In this document: positions 1 to 11,153 of the stretch, piece by piece | Layout of the letters: every line of letters starts with the position of its first letter | How positions within the stretch are numbered: the first letter of the stretch is position 1 | Source of the DNA: Taenia hydatigena | Taxonomy: Eukaryota > Platyhelminthes > Cestoda > Cyclophyllidea > Taeniidae | Direction of reading: 5' to 3' | NCBI GenBank assembly: GCA_036345935.2 | Contig: JADWOT020000292.1 | Location: 62,001 to 126,000 of the forward strand | Length of the DNA stretch: 64,000 nucleotides | The notes under the pieces: generated by a model | The model's database searches: none | Told to the model about the DNA's origin: nothing | Seen by the model: the letters and a program-made list of their open reading frames with translations, nothing else | Made by a program: the position numbers and the translations under genes

Positions 1-257
1 AGCAAACCATCAAGCACAAATGACAACTGTGCTTCAGAGCATAGAACGAAACGCAAGAGTCTGATTTACAGCGGAATATTCTGTCTCACCGAAAATAAGC
101 TATCTGAGAGCCCTTTAGGCCTTCCCACTTCACCGCAGCAGCTGCTCTGCCACTCATAGTAACAAGGTTTAACACTCCTCTATCAAGAGGATGAAAGTTC
201 TCTCATCTGCACGTGCCCACGAGCTTTTGGGAAGATATACAGGTTTGAGGAATGAGG

Positions 258-263
258 TTTATT
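258..263 (-). terminator. Candidate poly(A) signal of the GT14 gene
   Basis: The minus strand reads AATAAA here, about 110 nt past the GT14 stop codon at 373-375. Position and strand fit a 3' end signal, but a hexamer is weak evidence. Positions 1-372 otherwise hold no gene I can support. Confidence 0.35.
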
Positions 264-372
264 CCGCATGAGGAAGAAAAGTGCGTTTAAGCATTATAGT
301 TTCTTAATGTTATTCAGCATAGCTTTTGGAAGAGAGGAGAGATGGGGCGAAATAAATGCACAAAATCCCATC

Positions 373-1618
373 TTAAAGGTGATTTTGTGAACACGAAAGT
401 CCGGCGTACACGGAAGGGTCAGAGTGCTGATGAGAATAGAAACCAGTAGTGACTTCCACCTCCACCTTCTCAAAGTACCATCGTTCCATTTCATCGTAAG
501 CCTCCTGCTCATAGTCGGCGTGAAATTTATTGGCCGAGATGTACGGTGCCCTCTTCAGCATGTTGACATGCACCATGCCCAAAATGCATACGTCACGCAC
601 GAATTTCGTTTCGCAAGGTAAATCGTAACCCAACCAAATAACATACTTTCCCAGAAAATTCATTCGTGTTTCAGAACTTGGCAAAGGAGAGGTGAGACAG
701 GCTCCAGGCAGTCCCAGATGCGAATTGTAAGCAAGTGTGGGGAAAAACAGCTCATCCGGATGTTTAAAGACGTCGTGTTCAACAATCACACTCCGAATTG
801 GTTCCACTCGCCTTCCTAGGATCGCCTCTTCCAAGAACTCACGACGATACGCACCGTAAATGGAACCCTTGAACCACGTGGCCTGCAAATCACACAAAAC
901 AATGAAGGACAATATTTTAAGCTGTACAACAGAGGAAGAGGTGGCAATGCACTCACTTTAAGCGGTAGCTTTGCATCGCCTACCCAATCCTTGTGCTCAT
1001 CGATGGAAAGGGATTCAATGAGATTGGAACCGTTGAGAGCCTTTAAGGCTGCAATCAATTCGAGATTGGTGCGAAGAGGAAAATCCTGTCCCACCAAGTT
1101 GATAAGGTACTTCCACGAGGAATGTCGTCGAAGAGCTTGCGCTCCGCAGACCAGTTGTGGCAGTAGAACACTCTCATCACCCCATTTCACCTCAACACGT
1201 TGGGACCGAAACGTTTTGCCATGTGATTCGGAGCACCCAGGAAGTCCTGATTCGACCGCAAATCGGCATGAATGCAGTAGTAGTTGTTCTTCCTATAGAT
1301 CATTCGCAGTAGACGCGCTATCTGTAGAGGATCTTTGTGGACGACTAATGTAAACGCTATGTCCATATCCCCATCCCTTTTGTTCACAATGAGGAATTTG
1401 CGGCGAAATTTTCGGCATCTTGAATGTAAGGGCGAATTGACAGCGACGAAATAGTCCAACTCACGTTTCAGCATTCTATTAACTGCTTCTTTCCTCCCGA
1501 TTTTGGTACCAATGAGAATAATCAAGGCCACAGTTATTAAACCCAAGATCGTGGTAAAAGCAGCTCTTCTGTGGCAATGGATGTTCATATTGATGTCTAC
1601 AAAGGAACAAATCGTCAA
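373..1618 (-). CDS. GT14 core-2-type beta-1,6-N-acetylglucosaminyltransferase, frame broken once
   Basis: Likely a type II Golgi enzyme that adds beta-1,6 GlcNAc branches to O-glycans. Exon 1 (from 1618) encodes a short tail, a membrane anchor at about residues 20-38, and the family blocks VVHKD (about 92-96) and YYCIHADLRS (about 113-122). The next block, from about 1195 down to 957, reads WKYLINLVGQDFPLRTNLEL, a hallmark of GCNT enzymes. A 74-nt GT-AG intron (883-956, GTGAGT...TTTGCAG) leads to the last exon (882-373), with ATWFKGSIYG and the C-terminal ISANKFHADYEQEAYDEMERW block. Exon 1 runs into a stop at 1187 while the following block is one frame over. No intron fits there and the family usually has a few more residues at this point, so a short out-of-frame deletion or sequence error is likely. 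Total length near 390 aa fits the family. A second Met ten codons downstream could be the true start. Confidence 0.8.
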
Positions 1619-2580
1619 TAATAAGTCAAAACCACGAAAGAGTCTTCCATACTTTCAAAGCATAAATTTATTGGGTGAAAGAAGTGTGCTTCCTCATTAA
1701 CCGAGTTCTTTGTCGAACTGTATCGTCTTGCGTGCTGTTGCCTCTGCTGGAGGAAGTCTTGCCTAACTGATCACTGCTTGAGTGAATGGCGCTGAGGTAT
1801 GTGAGTGTATGAATGTCAGCCTATGACTGCGCCTATTGAATTTCACTAAAATACTTAGGTGAAATGGCACACGAAGATCTGTGAGAAGCCGCCAATGAGG
1901 GTGGTTTGAGGGCCTAATCACACCTTCAGCAAATATGTAAGAAGCGAGACCGTGGACATTAGCCTAGTTGTTTGCAAAGACGTGGAGTTGAATGAGACAG
2001 GTGGATTGGAGGGTGGGTTTGTTTCTCCCTTTCCCACGGGACAACTCCACATTCGTCTAGCACCAATGGAAAGCATGCAATTGTGAGGCACTTGGTAGTA
2101 CAACGAAAGAAACCAACTTCTCTTCACCTTTACAACATTATGTGCTATATTTGCTTAAATACGATATTTTGCATTGTTAGTCTTTTACTGGTTCAAGTTG
2201 TCTTATTAATGGAATTATTACTGGCATGCATAATTGCACCTCCCTTTTAGGTGCAATGAGCATTTGTGCTCAGAATACCCTCCGTCGCAGCCACAACAAC
2301 AAAAAAGGGTTTTTGGTCTAACATATCATGGAGAGGTATTCTTTCCTTTCTCCTCTTCTTCGTGAACTTTTCTATCCCAATCGGCGGACGCTGACACCAA
2401 AGTTCCATCAGCCACACGCGATGGCGATGCTGATCACGCACTCATTACACCACCTAATTCCCCGTATCCTGGAATGCAGTGCAGCATTGAGTCTGGTACT
2501 ATTCTAACTGCAAAAGGCCAAGGCATAGATGAGTTTAATGTTAGACAATTACCATCACAAAATAATCTGCGGGCGGTGGC
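1619..2580. other. Upstream flank of the GT14 gene, no gene seen
   Basis: Only short open frames without recognisable domains. This stretch should hold the GT14 promoter, but I see no convincing core element. Confidence 0.4.
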
Positions 2581-3894
2581 TGTATTCGTGTCACCTTCTA
2601 ATTGACTTCTACAGCGTTTGAATGTGTCTTCGGGTGCGACCATGCTACGGAGTCCAAATGCTTGACAGCGAAATTATCTATTATTCTAATGCGTAAATTT
2701 GCTTCTGCTTTTTCACACTATCACTTGCATTCCAATTGCTTTGTTGCTGTGGTGTATCATTGCTGAAGTAGTGAAATGAAAAGCAGGGATGATATCCCTC
2801 CACCTTGCAAGCAATTGCGGTCAAATACCACATCGCACACATTAACTTGTGGATACCATGAAGTGGTTTGTACACATTTCGCAGTCTATTCATCCAATCC
2901 TCAGTAAACACGCACATTGCTTACTTCAGCATTAGTATTTGCAATAAGATGGAACAGTAACCATGACCTCTTCACTCATATGTTGTACACAAACTTCTCT
3001 TTTTTGCAAATAGATTAACTGCTGACAATGTTGCGTGTTGTTAGCGTCGTTCAGCAAATTGTTTCCTCCCAATCAATTCGGCCAGCTTCACAACGCGGTT
3101 TCTTCATCAACAACCTCTTACCGTCGCGAGAAATTGCTGTAGTGAGGAGACTTTCAAAAGAATAGGTAGTGGGTGGGTAGGTGCCTCAATGAAGCCCCTG
3201 TTCTTGACACGTACTCTTCGGTTCAGGCGCTACTGAAACTCAAAATTGGAAGGAAAATGAATTGCGCTGCAAAGGCGTTGAACAAATTTTTGCAAGCTCT
3301 TCAATTCTTTTCATGCACAACTGGTTTGACACCTCTATTATCACAACTTCACTCCACCAACCGGGCAGCAATATCTCGACTCCCTAAGCACGTTATTTCC
3401 TCGTAAGACGATGCAGGATGCAAAATCGCTTATTAAACCACAGCGCGGATTCCTTGTTCCTGCGGTTGGATTTCGCCCCAGCAAATAACCGTTGTCGTAT
3501 TGAGGGGTAGGCGAACGCCAACCAAATAGATTTTCCGTGCAGTCTTCTGCCTCGAATGAGAGCAGTTCTTGGTTTAGGGATCAGAACCGTTCATTGATGA
3601 CACTTTTCTGCTACTGATGTAAGTTGCCTTCTGAATAATTAACGATGTCGCGCTCTAGTTGGCCAATGCAACATGCTGAGGGTTAGTGAAATGCCTTCAA
3701 TTACTGTGAGACCATGACCAGTTCCGTGCTATCCATGTGATAACCTAGGATCTTCCGAGGCCTTCAGCTTTCTTCATTACTCCAACAGCACGTCATGCCT
3801 TCTGCTTGCTCTCCCACCGTAGTAAAGAAGGACGTCATGGTCGGCTTAGTTGGGAAGTGGACATAATCCTAGCTCAAGCTCCAGTACCTGGTCA
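2581..3894 (+). repeat. Repeat A, copy 1 (1.3 kb direct repeat)
   Basis: Matches 42333-43647 in direct orientation at an offset of about 39,753. The first 170 bp or so carry many substitutions (roughly 85% identity by eye). From about 2755 to the end the copies are almost identical, with only a few differences (for example near 3598-3617 and 3826). The open frames inside (2681-2917 minus, 3173-3406 plus) resemble no known protein and are shared only because the DNA is shared. Copy 2 ends exactly where segment S begins. Confidence 0.9.
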
Positions 3895-6792
3895 TAAAAC
3901 CAACTACTAGATTACTAAGTACAACAAAGAACACATGTTATGTTTGGCTCTAGAGCATTGTAAAGGAATGAATTATCTCAAGTTGCTTGTTACAAGCGAA
4001 GTTGCGCTGATGAGTGATATTCTCTGCATCAGTGAGGTTGCGCCGGCTTGGAGAATCGTTGCAAAGCGTCTTCGAAGTGCTTGCTCAAAGGCAAAAATTC
4101 GCGAATTTCTTGGTACCAAATTCATTGGTCTAAAAGGGAAACACGAATCCCGGCAGTTTAAAGCACCTTTCTTAGAGAATAAGAGAATACAGTACACACG
4201 ATTCCTGCATTTTGAGAGAGCGTGCATTCATGTGTGAAGACGAGAGCCACGTCATTTTCATTGTTGCGACAATTAGAGCAACACCGATCTGGCTTTGGAT
4301 GCTGGAAGGATTAATTAGGATATTATAAGCATAGAGACCTTATTTGGGTTAGAGTTTAAACCTATTTGCGTTGTCGCCGTGAAGTGCATTCGCAGGTAAA
4401 ATCAAATGCCATTTTCGTCATCGCGAAGTAGGGAGAACTTGAGATAATCTAACAGCCGTCCCTCGAATCATCAAAGTAGGAAGTAATAGGAGGATTTTAA
4501 AATAATTATGATTTGCCCATATTGTCCATAGTTCGAGTTACAGTTAACCCGTTTGACAGGTGAATGGTCCATCGTGCGTGCAAAGCGTTTACATGACCTA
4601 GTGAACAAGTGGACTGAAGCACAGCACCTCACGTTCGACTGTTTGCAATGCAGTTGCATCATTTTTGTGGCACGTATGGGGACGTCTTGAAATGGCGTAG
4701 GTAAGTTGTGTATGAGCCTCTAGAGGCAATCGCTAACTTAGCATTTCAAACCGGGTTGCATTTAGCAAGGCACATTCTCACCCATCAACACCGAGGCTCA
4801 CGGTAGAGTAGAAAGCCTTCTTTAGTAACGGAGTTGGCAGACCGCGTCTGGGTATGGGTAGTCCGTATAAACAATGTCTGTCAGGCGCTCCAGTCTAGTG
4901 TGAAGCAATGTGGGAGTATCGCTAGACTGTGTTTGATACAAATGGCAAATTTTCGAATTGCTGTACAGGTTATTAATGAATTTAGAAAGTTTCAAAATGC
5001 CCAGTAGAAGTGGCATCAAAGATGATGAATGCAGCTGTGCATTGTTAATCAGCCACCACAATCGCGCTAGATGGGAGAACTATCCAAAAGGTTGAAAAAA
5101 CTGGCAAGATTTTAATTGCTTTGAAGTCACTTATCCATTTCAGTGAAGAGAAGCGCACACGCACTAAGTTGTTTATGTGCAAATCGCAATGATTATTGCT
5201 ACAAAGGTGCAACCTAACCAAATCAGCACAGCAAATATCCCGCGATAAATAGCCCACCAAAACTCTGCCATCACCACCAGCAACGTTTTAAATTACGCGT
5301 GCGCTCGACATTGTCTACTTAGCATTATGAAGCTGCATTTGCTTCTGTTGATTATGGGGATGGACATGAAGCATTGGATGAACCTGTGGTCGTTTGATAA
5401 TGCTGCGTTGCATTCAAATTAACTCGGGCACGGAGCTGAGAGCTTCGAAAATTAATGCGCATAAGCAGTAGATTTGAACCATTTAAATCAACAGTGAAAC
5501 AAGTCTGGTGGCATAGCATCTTGTCTGCTAAGGTTTGCTTGCAATAATCCAATGCCAGACGCCAATGCCTCAGATGATTCGGTGCACCTCACATGTCAGG
5601 GTTGCGTTTCGCCTGTCACGCCCATCACGTTTAGAGTCGGAACGGCTCCACCTCCACCTCTGCCTCGGATGAGTTAGCGATTAGAGGTGACCAAGTTCTT
5701 TTCAGGTTACACGCTGAAGCTCCCTTTCACACACACAGGCTTGTGATGGCATGATCAAGCAAACACAAATTAAATTGCATAACCCGTTGGGCCAACTCAC
5801 GACGTTTAAGTAGAGGCGAACAGGGAGTTGAAGGCGACAATTAAGTTGTGGGATTTAGCGTCTCAAAAGTTAGAATACAATTCCAATATAGGCGTTTTAA
5901 TGTTCAATTGACTAGTTCCAACTTTAAGTAACTTATTAAAAAAGTTCTTTTTTAGCGTAAAATAGCAGTTGATAATCGAACGCTGCCAACTCGCGTGATA
6001 ATGTTTGAACACAACGGACAGAATGACGTGGCTTGGATTAGTCCGCAAATTCAATTGTCAATCGCACACTTTGTAAAGTAAAATCATTCTCATTCGCGAA
6101 ATGTAACGGTAATGTTTTTTGCGAGTTGGAGAATTTCTTTGCATTCCAAAGTGCACTCCAGTATCTGTGCGCTATGGTTACTAATTACTAAACAAACGCA
6201 AATTTAATGTCACTTGTTTCAGGGTGTTACAGAGTAATGCGCAGTCTCTTGTTGAATCCACACATTTCTCACGCCTACTCCTCAGATGCGTCCGATTCAA
6301 CAACTCGTCCTACAACCACGAGTCGCATTCTCATGCCTCAACACACAGATGACCTCCTCGGGAGTAATTTGTCGCCACATTTTGCATGACGTGCAAAAGG
6401 TATTGTGTACAGCTATTTAAAATTGCGTCGTTGATTACCTTTCGTGCCTCTACAAGCTACAGCTTTGATTTATGGTGGAGGTTTGTATTTGAATGCTTAG
6501 GACTATGAGAATTTCTAGCACCGCACACTTGTTGACCATTGGTAGGGACATCGCCTAACTACAATCAGCCAAAGAGGCGAAATATGCTAGATGGCATTGC
6601 GATGTCTTTGAACGATGGAGAGAAAACTCCAGATCAAGGAGGAGGGCATTGTTGTACCATAATTATGTCGTTTCAAATCATACAAGCTTTATTAAATGGC
6701 TTGATATTCACTAGTTCTATCTCGGGCATCACAAGTCTAAAACGCCACCTTGTGCGCACAAATGCACCAATCTTTCAGCCCTATCATATGAG
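3895..6792. other. Intergenic stretch, no gene seen
   Basis: Both strands contain only short frames with no domain signal. The sole structured element I see is the short dispersed repeat at 4782-4850. The frames at 3935-4237 (plus) and 3973-4227 (minus) overlap on opposite strands and neither looks like a known protein. Confidence 0.4.
4782..4850 (-). repeat. Short dispersed repeat B, copy 1
   Basis: This 69-bp block matches 51159-51227 in inverted orientation with about four mismatches and no gaps. Function unknown. Confidence 0.8.
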
Positions 6793-6861
6793 GCAGTGTG
6801 GCTAAGCCTATAGGGCACAAGGTCAGACTCTGAGGAGTGTGAGGTGGCATAATCTAGCCAA
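6793..6861 (+). repeat. Short dispersed repeat R1, copy 1
   Basis: A 69-bp block matching 40793-40861 with two mismatches, same strand. It helps show that the 40-50 kb region is related to the left part of the window. Confidence 0.85.
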
Positions 6862-7152
6862 TGCGCTAACAGATAGATTCTGGGGGGACGGACGCTTTCA
6901 ACTTAGCTTTTAATTTAAGTTAAATGCTAAATTCCGCGCGTGGCAGTTGTTTTGATGTTTGATTTGATTTTAAAATATAATGATGCCATAATGCGATGCA
7001 GAAGCACCAATCTGCCTTGTCAGAATGCCAGCGATGTAGCAACCAACTTTCCGAATAGTCTGCAGTAAAAAGCTGCCATGATACTCAACGTGCATTAGCT
7101 CTTTAAGGCTGTGAATTCCTGTTGATGACAATGTTTATACGATTCAATGACA

Positions 7153-7262
7153 GATACAAGTTGAAAGTAAGTATTTATGCTACTCCCCACTGGTACTCTG
7201 AAGAGCAATATCCCAGTTTCAGCTAGTTTTGACACCATTCCTCACTGACACTGGCGAAGGCT
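7153..7262 (+). repeat. Short dispersed repeat R2, copy 1
   Basis: A 110-bp block matching 42224-42333, same strand, at roughly 90% identity with no large gap. In the right-hand copy it abuts repeat A directly; here it lies 3.3 kb beyond it. Confidence 0.8.
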
Positions 7263-8353
7263 TGACAGCCTCTTAAAATTTTGTCAAATAGTTTGGATTT
7301 GGTATTGCGTCCCAGTTGGCTTCAGTAAACGAAAAAGTCGAGCAAATCCACGTTCACTTTTACAAGCTGCCCTGATATCATCCAGCCCGAGCCAAGTCAT
7401 GTGGCAAACAGTTCAGCTGAGCTGAAAGCAAAGCCTCAGATGCAATGCATTTTAATCTGCGAGTATTCTGTTTTTGGCGATTAAAACAACAACCCAATTC
7501 GTCCAAATGCAGGTGGTGCGTGCTCCATTTTGTGGCAACAAAACAAGTTGACTGTTCCTTCAATAGCATCTCTCATTGATTCTTGCTGTGTGTTGCATCA
7601 TTTCTTATCTTTTAGTACCAATTTCACCATTTATGATGACGACCGATTTGCTTCTTTAGCATGGAGCATGGGCAGTTCAACCTGTCGCGGTCAAGCCTGT
7701 CTACACCGCGCATTTCTGCATTTGTCCGTTTGTCAGTTGTTTAAAACCCTTTCTCTCCCAAAAATTCTTCGAAGAAACCAGACAATCGTAAAAGGAATGT
7801 GTATCCATAAGCACATGAAGGAGGCACACATGTAAGTCTACAGGCAAAGTGATACGAAAACAGCAGTCACAGTGTACCGCTTTGTGGCGTTTTCGGAAGT
7901 CACAATAAGAAGTCTAGCATTGGAAAAGTGACGTTTCATTCAGGGAATTCGGTTGTATGCGGCATAACCGAAAGGAACACTCCAAAATGAAATTCATTGG
8001 ATTTCAATCATTTGTGTATTTTAAGCCACAAATAGTGCTATTTTTGATGATTAGAACACAACATTTTGATTTTCATGAAAAAACATGTCCATTAATTGGA
8101 ATCGTAAGATTCCTTTCAAAAACCCCTCGATTCTTGCTTAAATATCCGTGAGCTTTTCACATGCACAATCGGACCATATTTATTTAGGCAGTCCCAACTA
8201 GTTTCGTTGTAAAAACTCCATTTTTCCTTATTCTACTGCTGGGTTAGTCAGTTTTGTCACTGAGACATTCGACTAACCAATGGGTATCACCCATCGCTAC
8301 AAATACTTAAGTTAGAGCCGTTAAAGCCTGACACCATTCACACTTTTCAAAAG
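7263..8353. other. Intergenic stretch upstream of the orphan GT31 exon
   Basis: The open frames at 7530-7835 and 7957-8151 have no recognisable domain. The last 100 bp or so should hold the promoter of the exon at 8354; an AT-rich run near 8298-8312 could serve as a core element, but this is a guess. Confidence 0.35.
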
Positions 8354-8755
8354 ATGCGCTATTGGTACTCAAGGCCAGTGCTCATCTGCATCTTCTCATT
8401 CACCTTTGCCTCCATCTCCTTACTCCTCGCCAACGAACGTCAGGATAGTTCCGCCTGTAAGCGGCCACCCGAAAGACCAGTCAACATGTCCTTTGAGGGC
8501 ATGTCCAATCTAACCATCTGCGTACGATCAAATGGGGAATCCGGCAAGCATCCGCCACCCAAATATAGCCTGACAAAGCTGTTTCGAATACCAGGGACGG
8601 AAAAAGGAGAGTCTGTCACCATTGATGACCTTGAGTACCTGCCCGGTGAAATGTGGGAAAAGACGAGGTATCCGGAAATATACTGGACCTATCCTCAGGA
8701 TGTACCACTGAAGAGCATTGTGGAGAGAGTTAAGAAGGGACAGACTGTGGATCAT
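8354..8755 (+). CDS. Orphan first exon of a GT31 galactosyltransferase paralog
   Basis: Encodes 134 residues: a short basic start (MRYWYSRP), a hydrophobic anchor at about residues 8-26, then a stem region. It ends at a GTGAGT donor (8756) in phase 0, the same phase and relative position as exon 1 of the intact GT31 gene at 22945. The last residues (YPQDVPLKSIVERVKKGQTVDH) align with YPMSIPVRETLQSIINGKPISQ of that gene. No catalytic exon follows within the expected short intron: the next coding-like sequence on either strand is the opposite-strand exon at 9314-9763. Either the second exon lies beyond a long intron that I cannot see, or it was lost when the inverted repeat formed. I favour loss. 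The anchor and the matching exon end make the family call good; function as a gene is doubtful. Confidence 0.6.
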
Positions 8756-9191
8756 GTGAGTTGACCATTCCATCTGCTCATCCCAAATTGACAAGTTTCA
8801 TGGAAGGGCTCAGTTAAGCTATCGAGGAGACCCTACAACGTTAAATGTTGTGCAATTGAAGAGGCCTATTTGTGGCATTCATTTTCCGCTTATTGCTGAA
8901 GCATTCACCATAAAGACCGCTTGGTAATGAAAAGTAATCAAACGCATTCTGTTGATTTTATACCCTATAAAGTGTAGGATCGCATGTTTGTCTCATCGGC
9001 ACGGTGCTCTTCACTATGGTTTGCGCCACTTTTCTCCAATTTTGAAATATCCAAAGTTACCTGTTGCATTTCAGACTCGACTGCTTTGCCTAGTGGAGCC
9101 AAAAAGTGTACTAAAGCTAAGGAAATGCCTTATCAAAGTTTAAATTAGTTTATTTAAGTTTGTGGAAGTCGAATTTGTGCGGTGACGTTAC
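8756..9191. other. Gap between two converging GT31 first exons
   Basis: Starts with the donor of the 8354 exon and runs to the outer end of the inverted repeat. No exon with the GT31 catalytic motif is found. The small frame at 8952-9143 has no recognisable feature. Confidence 0.5.
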
Positions 9192-9210
9192 AGATTGCTA
9201 GGTCATAGGA

Positions 9211-9263
9211 TACGTCTCGTAAGACTCGTATTTGTGCAGATATGCATGCATACAGAAGGCAAC
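9211..9263 (-). other. 53-bp insertion present only in the left arm
   Basis: Lies in the intron sequence just after the exon-1 donor of the left GT31 copy. The right arm continues directly across the point, and the trinucleotide GTA borders both sides of the extra sequence (gene strand). It could be a small insertion with a 3-bp duplication, or a deletion between GTA repeats in the right arm. Confidence 0.8.
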
Positions 9264-9313
9264 TACGCCAACTGTCACTATGTGTGATTTACGGCTGTCC
9301 ATAACGTGCTCAC

Positions 9314-9763
9314 CTGTGAAATCGGTTTGCCATTGATTATGGATTGTAGTGTCTCCCGCACAGGAATCGACATGGGATAGAGTCGGTAGACGCTACGATC
9401 GAAATTCTTTAACCACTCGGCGTACGGAATGCTTGCCAAATCTTCGAACCTCAAGCGTCTGCTGCTTCCATTTATTCGGATTTTCGATTCCTCAATCGTG
9501 GCTGATGTGGTCTGCGGATGAGATTTTTCGTCGAAGCTCTTGTAACACAGATGCAGCTCATATTTGCCAAATGAGTTGGCCACAATGGTATCATTCCATT
9601 CACAATAAGTGATGTGGGAAGGTGGGTAATTAACCTTATCCCCGGTGGCACTGATTTTAAAGTAGGAAGCGTAGACGTTGAGAGAGTGGATTAGGTACAC
9701 ACAGAGGAGGAGCAATGCCACTCTCCACCTTGTAGAGGAGAAGGAAGGAGCTGAAAGTCGCAT
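9314..9763 (-). pseudogene. GT31 exon 1 copy lacking the catalytic exon
   Basis: Identical to exon 1 of the intact gene at 22945 except for two nucleotide changes, both altering the protein (Glu to Asp and Asp to Tyr in the segment RLRFEDLASIPYAEW). It keeps the signal anchor and the GTGAGC donor at 9313. The duplicated block stops 9 nt before the 3' splice site of the intact gene, so the catalytic exon with the DDD motif was not copied. As it stands it could encode at most a short membrane-anchored stem peptide of about 161 codons reading into the intron. It converges on the orphan exon at 8354. Confidence 0.85.
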
Positions 9764-9850
9764 TGGTTAGAATGGAAATGAGTTACTTGTGTTGTGATGA
9801 AGAGCTTAGACCATTGTTGTGTGCTTTATGTGCATGTGCTCCCTATCACA

Positions 9851-9939
9851 TGTGAGCTATAACGCTTCACCCTTCGCTGTGATAGGATGGTGTGCCAGTG
9901 ATACTTGATGCTTGAGTGGTCGCGTCTGCCTCACAGCGT
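9851..9939 (-). promoter_or_regulatory. Conserved GT31 upstream block, left copy
   Basis: 89 bp, 88 to 176 bp upstream of the exon-1 ATG, identical in the third and much more diverged GT31 copy (25430-25518) and in the intact gene (22769-22857). A 9-bp inverted repeat (CCTATCACA / TGTGATAGG) flanks a core of about 27 bp. Conservation above that of the coding exon suggests a promoter element, though gene conversion could also explain it. Confidence 0.5.
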
Positions 9940-11033
9940 CATTCGGCAATGTGTAGGTAGAAACTCGTGAAGCCGCGCCTCACCTTAATCACCGACTGCG
10001 GCACTACACCTGCACACATCTCTTCACCACAGTGTCTAAGTTGCTTTGAGTAAGCGGGATCGCAAGTTACAATGCACTTGTGCAAACACAGGCTGACATA
10101 CTACTTAGTGGTAACAGTAGTACCTTGGACGTAGTTTTGCCCATTTGCTTATTTTAACTCATGGAAGAATCCGTGTGTTGAACGACGTCAGTGTGTTTTC
10201 TGACAATAGATTTTCATCTTTGCTCAACTCATCTTCTAATGAGCCTCCATTAAGCAAAAACTTTTGTTTTGAAGAGCAGATACCCACGCCCCTGACCACA
10301 TCACCAGGCTCCAGAGCGGTCCCTAATTGTGGAATCTACCATCTCGCTTGGAATGGTCCGATAACCATCTAACTGAACATCTTTTTTAAACACCCGTTTG
10401 ACAGAAGTGAGCTTAGCTCTCACCGACTTGCCAATCAGACTGTTACGTGTTTACACATTCACCCGAAAAACCTGTTTCAACAGCCGAACTAACTAAAGTC
10501 CTTAACGAGAACTTTGCCTCGGCATGCGAAACAATTCCTACTCGGCCAGTATTGCTCCACTTCTCTTACTTCAAGAGTGATGAGTTCTCTTGCCTTCCCT
10601 TCCCCCAAAAGTTTACAATATGCTTCCTCTAAATAAACACCACCTGCAGAACGCCATGAGCAGGACACTGCAAAATTATTTCATCATTTTAACGTGAACC
10701 ATATCATTTGCGGAATATTTTACACCAGCCTTGTATTGCCTGATAAGCATCTACACGCAATGCCAAAATGGGCTTTGTCGATGGGTGGACTTGGTCACTC
10801 ACTTGAGCCGCTCCTGCACTGTTTTCACACCGTTCCTGTATTGTGCTCGTAAATCCCTTCTCACGGATGCACTAAAACCAGTCTCAAATGCTATCAGCCG
10901 TTTTTCTTGTCAGCGCTATTTGCAATCGCCTCAGTGAACTAGAAAGCGACTCAACTTTGCCCATCACCTCTTGAGTGCAAAACCTACGCTCAGTAAAATA
11001 GTGTGCAAGGAACTTTGGGTCAAGGGGTTACAT

Positions 11034-11153
11034 TATGCGGCGAAGAAATGAAGGGCTTATGATGAAGAAGATAGAGAGGAGAGGGACTTGGGTGGGTGAG
11101 AGGGAAGGAATTAAGAAAGAAAGAAAGAATAAATGAAAGAAAGAAAACAGCAC
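11034..11153 (+). repeat. Polypurine tract in the left arm
   Basis: About 120 bp made almost only of A and G on the plus strand, with a short run of AAAG units near 11115-11150. The mirror copy is the pyrimidine tract at 21555-21674. Such tracts can form unusual DNA structure and are prone to replication slippage. Confidence 0.7.
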
